DNA from: Streptomyces sp. NBC_00457
Lineage (GTDB): Bacteria > Actinomycetota > Actinomycetes > Streptomycetales > Streptomycetaceae
Reading direction: 5' to 3'
Length of the DNA: 64,000 bases
Assembly (NCBI RefSeq): GCF_036014015.1
Contig: NZ_CP107905.1
Location: 4,650,001-4,714,000 of the forward strand
Under the pieces are notes generated by a model. It was not told the origin of the DNA. It saw nothing but the letters and a program-made list of their open reading frames with translations, and did not search any database. A program made the translations under genes and the position numbers. Shown here in pieces: positions 59,099 to 64,000 of this stretch. Position 1 is the stretch's first letter. Every line of letters begins with the position of its first letter.

Positions 59099-60748
59099 TC
59101 AGCGCACGAACACTCCCGCCTGGCTCGCCAGGTCCAGGAAGTACTGCGGCGCCACACCGAGCACCAGCGTGACCGCCACGCCCACGCCGATCGCCGTCGT
59201 CGTGAGCGCCGACGGCACGGCGACCGTCGGGCCCTCGGGCGCCGGCTCGCTGAAGAACATCAGCACGATGACGCGGATGTAGAAGAACGCGGCGATCGCC
59301 GACGAGATCACACCGACCACGACCAGCGGGCCCGCACCGCCCTCCGCCGCCGCCTTGAACACGGCGAACTTCCCGGCGAAGCCGGAGGTCAGCGGAATGC
59401 CCGCGAAGGCCAGCAGGAACACCGCGAACACGGCCGCAACCAGCGGCGAACGACGCCCGAGACCCGCCCACTTGGACAGGTGCGTCGCCTCGCCACCGGC
59501 GTCCCGTACCAGCGTGACCACCGCGAACGCGCCGATCGTCACGAACGAGTAAGCGCCCAGATAGAAGAGCACGGACGACACCCCGTCCGGCGTGGTCGCG
59601 ATGACACCCGCGAGGATGAAGCCCGCGTGCGCGATCGACGAGTACGCCAGCAGCCGCTTGATGTCGGTCTGCGTGATCGCGACGATCGCACCGCCGAGCA
59701 TGGTGACGATCGCGACGGCCCACATGACCGGCCGCCAGTCCCAGCGCAGGCCGGGCAGCACGACGTACAGAATCCTGAGCAGCGCGCCGAACGCGGCCAC
59801 CTTGGTCGCCGCCGCCATGAATCCGGTGACCGGGGTCGGTGCGCCCTGGTAGACGTCCGGCGTCCACATGTGGAACGGGACGGCGCCGACCTTGAACAGC
59901 AGGCCCATCACGAGCATCGCGGCGCCGATGAGCAGCAGCGCGTCGTTGCCCATGGTGTCCGCGAGCGCCGGGGTGACGTTCGTGACCGTGCCGTCGACGA
60001 CCTGCGCGATCGTCGCGTACGACACCGAGCCCGCGTAGCCGTACAGCAGCGCGATGCCGAACAGCGTGAACGCGGAGGCGAACGCGCCGAGCAGGAAGTA
60101 CTTGACCGCGGCCTCCTGCGACATCAGCCGCTTGCGGCGGGCGATCGCGCACAGCAGGTACAGCGGAAGGGAGAAGACTTCCAGGGCGATGAACAGCGTC
60201 AGCAGGTCGTTGGCAGCCGGGAAGATCAGCATGCCCGCGATCGCGAACAGCAGCAGCGGGAACACCTCGGTGGTGGTGAACCCCGCCTTGACCGCGGCCT
60301 TTTCACTGTCGCTGCCCGGCACAGAGGCGGCCTGCGCGGCGAACGAGTCGACGCGGTTTCCGTGCGCCGCCGGGTCCAGCCGCCGTTCGGCGAAGGTGAA
60401 CAGGCCCACCAGACCGGCGAGCAGGATCGTGCCCTGCAGGAACAGGGCCGGCCCGTCGACGGCGATGGCGCCCATCGCCGCGATGCCCGCACGGGTCGTG
60501 CCGTATCCGTCCGCCGCGAGCGCGACGACCGCCGCGAAGGCGGCGACCAGCGCCACGACGGAGACGAAGACCTGCACGTAGTAGCGGGCCTTGCGCGGCA
60601 CCAGCGCCTCGACCAGTACCCCGACCACCGCCGCCCCGACGACGATCAAGGTCGGCGACAATTGTCCGTATTCGATCTTCGGCGACTCGATCTTCGAGAT
60701 CGGATCGGCCGCGGTTGTCCACAGGCTGTGGACGACTGCTGTACTCAC
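59099..60748 (-). CDS. nuoN: NADH-quinone oxidoreductase subunit N (main cluster)
   Basis: 549 aa, last gene of the second nuo cluster. Conserved core as in other NuoN proteins, including GLLFKVGAVPFHMWTPDVYQGAPTPVTGFMAAATKVAAF and RLLAYSSIAHAGFI. GTG at 60748 overlaps the nuoM stop. It is longer than NuoN2 by 42 residues, mainly in the N-terminal half (residues 60-160 with an SDSEKAAVKAG loop). No tail extension of the kind seen in the nuo2 subunits. Confidence 0.96.
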   Translation of the reverse strand: MSTAVVHSLWTTAADPISKIESPKIEYGQLSPTLIVVGAAVVGVLVEALVPRKARYYVQVFVSVVALVAAFAAVVALAADGYGTTRAGIAAMGAIAVDGPALFLQGTILLAGLVGLFTFAERRLDPAAHGNRVDSFAAQAASVPGSDSEKAAVKAGFTTTEVFPLLLFAIAGMLIFPAANDLLTLFIALEVFSLPLYLLCAIARRKRLMSQEAAVKYFLLGAFASAFTLFGIALLYGYAGSVSYATIAQVVDGTVTNVTPALADTMGNDALLLIGAAMLVMGLLFKVGAVPFHMWTPDVYQGAPTPVTGFMAAATKVAAFGALLRILYVVLPGLRWDWRPVMWAVAIVTMLGGAIVAITQTDIKRLLAYSSIAHAGFILAGVIATTPDGVSSVLFYLGAYSFVTIGAFAVVTLVRDAGGEATHLSKWAGLGRRSPLVAAVFAVFLLAFAGIPLTSGFAGKFAVFKAAAEGGAGPLVVVGVISSAIAAFFYIRVIVLMFFSEPAPEGPTVAVPSALTTTAIGVGVAVTLVLGVAPQYFLDLASQAGVFVR

Positions 60749-62316
60749 TTGGCCGCCTCCACCTCGGGCTGAGGATCCTTCTGCTCTACGTCGGACATGG
60801 TCTGCTTGACCGCCGGGTTCACGATGTCCGTGACGGGCTTCGGGTAGACGCCCAGGAAGATCAGCAGCGCGACCAGCGGGGCCACGACCACCAGTTCACG
60901 CACCCGGAGATCCGGCATCGCCGCGACCTCCGCCTTCACCGGGCCCGTCATCGTCCTCTGGTAGAGGACCAGGGTGTAGAGCGCGGCAAGCACGATGCCG
61001 AACGTGGCGATGATCCCGATGACGGGATAGCGCGCGAACGTGCCGACCAGGACCAGGAATTCACTGACAAAGGGGGCGAGTCCGGGCAGCGACAGGGTCG
61101 CCAGGCTACCGATCAGGAACGTGCCCGCGAGCACCGGAGCGACCTTCTGCACCCCTCCGTAGTCCGCGATGAGCCGCGAGCCGCGCCGCGAGATCAGGAA
61201 GCCGGCCACCAGCATCAACGCGGCCGTCGAGATCCCGTGGTTGACCATGTACAGCGTCGCGCCCGACTGGCCCTGGCTGGTCATCGCGAAGATGCCCATG
61301 ATGATGAACCCGAAGTGCGAGATCGACGCGTACGCCACCAGCCGCTTGATGTCCCGCTGCCCGACGGCGAGCAGCGCCCCGTAGATGATGCTGATCAGCG
61401 CCAGTACGAGGATGACGGGCGTCGCCCACTTCGATGCCTCCGGGAACAGCTGGAGGCAGAAGCGGAGCATCGCGAAGGTGCCCACCTTGTCGACGACCGC
61501 CGTGATGAGGACGGCGACCGGAGCGGTGGCCTCCCCCATCGCGTTGGGCAGCCAGGTGTGCAGCGGCCACAGCGGCGCCTTCACCGCGAAGGCGAAGAAG
61601 AAGCCCAGGAACAGCCAGCGTTCGGTGTTGGTCGCCATGTCGAGCGAGCCGTTGGCCCGCGCCTCGGCGATCTCCTGGAGCGAGAAGTTCCCGGCGACCA
61701 CATACAGGCCGATCACGGCGGCCAGCATGATCAGACCGCCGACCAGGTTGTAGAGCAGGAACTTCACGGCCGCGTACGACCGTTGCGTCGACGCCACCTT
61801 CTCGCCGTGCTGGTGGGCGCGGTCCCCGAAGCCGCCGATGAGGAAGTACATCGGGATCAGCATGGCTTCGAAGAAGATGTAGAAGAGGAAGACGTCGGTG
61901 GCCTCGAAGGAGAGGATCACCATCGCCTCGACGGCCAGGATCAGGGCGAAGAAGCCCTGCGTCGGCCGCCAGCGCCTGCTTCCGGTCTCCAGCGGATCGG
62001 CGTCGTGCCAGCCCGCGAGGATGATGAACGGGATCAGCAGGGCGGTCAGCGCGATCAGCGCCACCGCGATGCCGTCCACACCCAGCTCGTACCGGACCCC
62101 GAACTCCGCGATCCAGGGGTGGGATTCGGTCAGCTGGTAGCGGTCACCGTCGGGATCGAAGCGCACCAGGGTGGTGATGGCCAGCCCGAGGGTGGCCAGC
62201 GAGACCAGCAGCGCCAGCCACTTGGCGGCGGTGCGCTGGGCGGCCGGTACGGCGGCCGTGGCGATCGCCCCGATCGCGGGGAGCGCCGCCGTCGCTGTCA
62301 GCAGTGGAAAGGACAT
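60745..62316 (-). CDS. nuoM: NADH-quinone oxidoreductase subunit M (main cluster)
   Basis: 523 aa antiporter-like proton channel. ATG at 62316, 5 bp after the nuoL stop. The key glutamate and lysine motifs are present (IFFEAMLIPMYFLIGGFG, FAVKAPLWPLHTWLPNAMGEATAP). The short acidic tail DVEQKDPQPEVEAAK at the C-terminus is minor. A reading frame running further upstream belongs to the antisense or nuoL region and is not used. Confidence 0.96.
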   Translation of the reverse strand: MSFPLLTATAALPAIGAIATAAVPAAQRTAAKWLALLVSLATLGLAITTLVRFDPDGDRYQLTESHPWIAEFGVRYELGVDGIAVALIALTALLIPFIILAGWHDADPLETGSRRWRPTQGFFALILAVEAMVILSFEATDVFLFYIFFEAMLIPMYFLIGGFGDRAHQHGEKVASTQRSYAAVKFLLYNLVGGLIMLAAVIGLYVVAGNFSLQEIAEARANGSLDMATNTERWLFLGFFFAFAVKAPLWPLHTWLPNAMGEATAPVAVLITAVVDKVGTFAMLRFCLQLFPEASKWATPVILVLALISIIYGALLAVGQRDIKRLVAYASISHFGFIIMGIFAMTSQGQSGATLYMVNHGISTAALMLVAGFLISRRGSRLIADYGGVQKVAPVLAGTFLIGSLATLSLPGLAPFVSEFLVLVGTFARYPVIGIIATFGIVLAALYTLVLYQRTMTGPVKAEVAAMPDLRVRELVVVAPLVALLIFLGVYPKPVTDIVNPAVKQTMSDVEQKDPQPEVEAAK

Positions 62317-62321
62317 CGGTA

Positions 62322-64000
62322 TCAGACCGCCCTCATCAGCAGGGTCGCGGCGACGAGGATCGCCGCGCCGCCGAACATCGAGACCGCGTACGACCGCGCG
62401 AAGCCGTTCTGCAGCCTGCGCATCCGTCCGGAGAGGCCGCCGACCGAGGCCGCCGTGCCGTTGACGACTCCGTCGACCAGGGTGTGGTCGACGTACACCA
62501 GGGACCGCGTCAGGTGCTCGCCGCCGCGGACCAGGACGACGTGGTTGAAGTCGTCCTGGAGCAGATCGCGCCGGGCGGCCCGGGTGAGCAGCGATCCGCG
62601 CGGGGCGGCGACCGGGACCGGGCGGCGGCCGTACTGCGCGTAGGCGAGGGCGACACCGATGACCATGCACGCCACGGTCGCTCCCGTGACCGCTCCCGCG
62701 CTGAGCGGTGAGTCGCCGTGGTCGTGCCCGGTGATGGGCTCCAGCCAGTGCAGGAAGCGGTCGCCGATGCTGAAGAACCCGCCGGCGAAAACCGATCCGA
62801 AGGCCAACACGATCATCGGGATCGTCATGGACCTCGGCGACTCGTGCGGATGCGGTTCCGCGTGCTCGCCGTGAGTCTCGGCGGCGGGCTCCGCACTCGG
62901 CTCGGCGGGGGAAGCCGTCTTGGCGTGCCGCCAGCGTTCTTCTCCGAAGAACGTCATCAGCATCACGCGCGTCATGTAGAACGCCGTGATGGCCGCGCCG
63001 AGCAGGGCCGCGCCGCCGAGGATCCAGCCCTCGGTGCCGCCCTTGGCGAACGCCGCCTCGATGATCTTGTCCTTGGAGAAGAAGCCGGACAGGCCCGGGA
63101 AGCCGATGATGGCGAGGTAGCCGAGGCCGAAGGTGACGAAGGTGACCGGCATGTACTTCCTCAGACCGCCGTACTTCCTCATGTCGACCTCGTCGTTCAT
63201 GCCGTGCATGACCGAACCGGCGCCGAGGAACAGCCCGGCCTTGAAGAAGCCGTGCGTCACCAGGTGCATGATCGCGAAGACGTAGCCGATGGGGCCGAGG
63301 CCGGCGGCGAGGATCATGTAGCCGATCTGCGACATGGTCGAGCCGGCCAGCGCCTTCTTGATGTCGTCCTTCGCGCAACCGACGATCGCACCGAACAGGA
63401 GCGTGACGGCGCCGACCACGGTGACCGCCAACTGCGCGTCCGGCGCGGCGTTGAAGATCGCTCCGGAGCGGACGATCAGATAGACGCCCGCGGTGACCAT
63501 CGTCGCGGCGTGGATGAGGGCCGAGACCGGGGTCGGGCCCTCCATCGCGTCCCCGAGCCAGGACTGCAGCGGCACCTGGGCGGACTTGCCGCAGGCGGCC
63601 AGGAGCAGCATCAGCCCGATGCCGGTGAGGGTGGCCTCGCTGGTACCGCCGACGAGGCCCTCCTCTTCGTGGCTGCCGAGCACCGGCCCGAAGGCGAAGG
63701 TCCCGAACGTCGTGAACATGATCATGATCGCGATCGACAGGCCCATGTCGCCGACCCGGTTGACCAGGAAGGCCTTCTTCGCGGCGGTCGCCGCGCTGGG
63801 CTTGTGCTGCCAGAAACCGATCAGCAGGTACGACGCCAGACCGACGCCTTCCCAGCCGACGTACAGCAGCAGGTAGTTGTCGGCGAGGACGAGCAGCAGC
63901 ATCGCCGCGAGGAACAGGTTCAGATAACCGAAGAAGCGGCGGCGCCGCTCGTCGTGCTCCATGTACCCGATCGAGTACACGTGGATCAGCGAGCCGACGC
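62322..64000 (-). CDS. nuoL: NADH-quinone oxidoreductase subunit L (main cluster), 5' part outside window
   Basis: At least 559 residues, cut by the right edge: the in-frame sequence [26 protein letters not shown] at the edge is internal to NuoL, so the true start lies beyond 64000. All NuoL core motifs present here are intact ([64 protein letters not shown]). A histidine/glutamate-rich insert ([11 protein letters not shown]) lies around residue 375 of this fragment. nuoA to nuoK of this cluster must lie to the right. Confidence 0.96.
   Translation of the reverse strand, partial: VGSLIHVYSIGYMEHDERRRRFFGYLNLFLAAMLLLVLADNYLLLYVGWEGVGLASYLLIGFWQHKPSAATAAKKAFLVNRVGDMGLSIAIMIMFTTFGTFAFGPVLGSHEEEGLVGGTSEATLTGIGLMLLLAACGKSAQVPLQSWLGDAMEGPTPVSALIHAATMVTAGVYLIVRSGAIFNAAPDAQLAVTVVGAVTLLFGAIVGCAKDDIKKALAGSTMSQIGYMILAAGLGPIGYVFAIMHLVTHGFFKAGLFLGAGSVMHGMNDEVDMRKYGGLRKYMPVTFVTFGLGYLAIIGFPGLSGFFSKDKIIEAAFAKGGTEGWILGGAALLGAAITAFYMTRVMLMTFFGEERWRHAKTASPAEPSAEPAAETHGEHAEPHPHESPRSMTIPMIVLAFGSVFAGGFFSIGDRFLHWLEPITGHDHGDSPLSAGAVTGATVACMVIGVALAYAQYGRRPVPVAAPRGSLLTRAARRDLLQDDFNHVVLVRGGEHLTRSLVYVDHTLVDGVVNGTAASVGGLSGRMRRLQNGFARSYAVSMFGGAAILVAATLLMRAV

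Noticed and set aside
60715-60735. Inverted DnaA-box-like pair at the start of nuoN
   Set aside because: Inside the coding region for the NuoN N-terminus (VVHSLWTT); the match can be explained by codon choice, so not called as a regulatory site.

Overview
The window is a high-GC, actinobacterial chromosome segment and almost certainly comes from Streptomyces. The signs are the codon usage, GTG starts, GTGA/ATGA start-stop overlaps, a futalosine-type deaminase candidate, DUF6082, DUF6668 and DUF397-style lineage proteins, a single rare TTA codon, and two nuo clusters. The species cannot be named from the sequence alone. I see no insertion sequence, prophage, CRISPR array or integrase. It reads as conserved core chromosome with a few lineage-specific insertions.

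Left part (1-12.2 kb): an adenosine deaminase family gene; a TetR regulator divergent from an NAD(P)-binding oxidoreductase, with two palindromic operators between them; murB; a two-subunit MaoC dehydratase; rpmG with tRNA-Met and tRNA-Thr; an amidohydrolase-fold protein that has lost its catalytic residues; tRNA-Tyr; yajQ; a GlsB-type membrane protein; an APC permease; and a yccF-htpX pair.

Centre-left (12.4-22.6 kb): a ten-gene complex I operon, nuoA2-B2-C2-H2-I2-J2-K2-L2-M2-N2, tightly coupled and lacking exactly nuoD, E, F and G. Five subunits (B2, C2, I2, J2, K2) carry long low-complexity C-terminal tails. It is followed by two duplicated NarL-type sensor kinases, one LuxR-type response regulator, and korAB, which encodes a 2-oxoacid:ferredoxin oxidoreductase.

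Centre (30-45.6 kb): small Streptomyces-specific proteins (one with a TTA codon); two HxlR regulators, each divergent from its probable target; an EamA/RarD transporter and an MFS transporter whose 3' ends overlap by 217 bp; a secreted M28 peptidase; a proline-rich 490-residue protein divergent from a DUF6668 protein; an amidase that appears to start at CTG; an ABC exporter beside a LolA/RseB-like lipoprotein-carrier-fold protein; and a secreted CHRD protein.

Right part (45.7-64 kb): a long-chain polyprenyl diphosphate synthase (probably menaquinone side chain); a CocE/NonD hydrolase; a c-di-AMP (ydaO type) riboswitch in front of a small secreted lytic transglycosylase, with a Crp-like site upstream; a HAD phosphatase; fumarylacetoacetase; an M56 peptidase; a four-gene operon (ribbon-helix-helix regulator, DUF4097 protein, ABC ATPase, ABC permease) preceded by arrays of 8-bp operator half-sites; recQ; and the 3' end of a second nuo operon (nuoL partial, nuoM, nuoN), which runs off the right edge.

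A respiratory theme links the window: two complex I clusters, a quinone side-chain synthase, and a ferredoxin-reducing KorAB next to the complex I variant that lacks the NADH-input module. The most interesting candidate system is this truncated, tailed complex I with a possible ferredoxin link, which is an inference. Start sites were chosen from ribosome-binding sites and family starts and are uncertain where stated.
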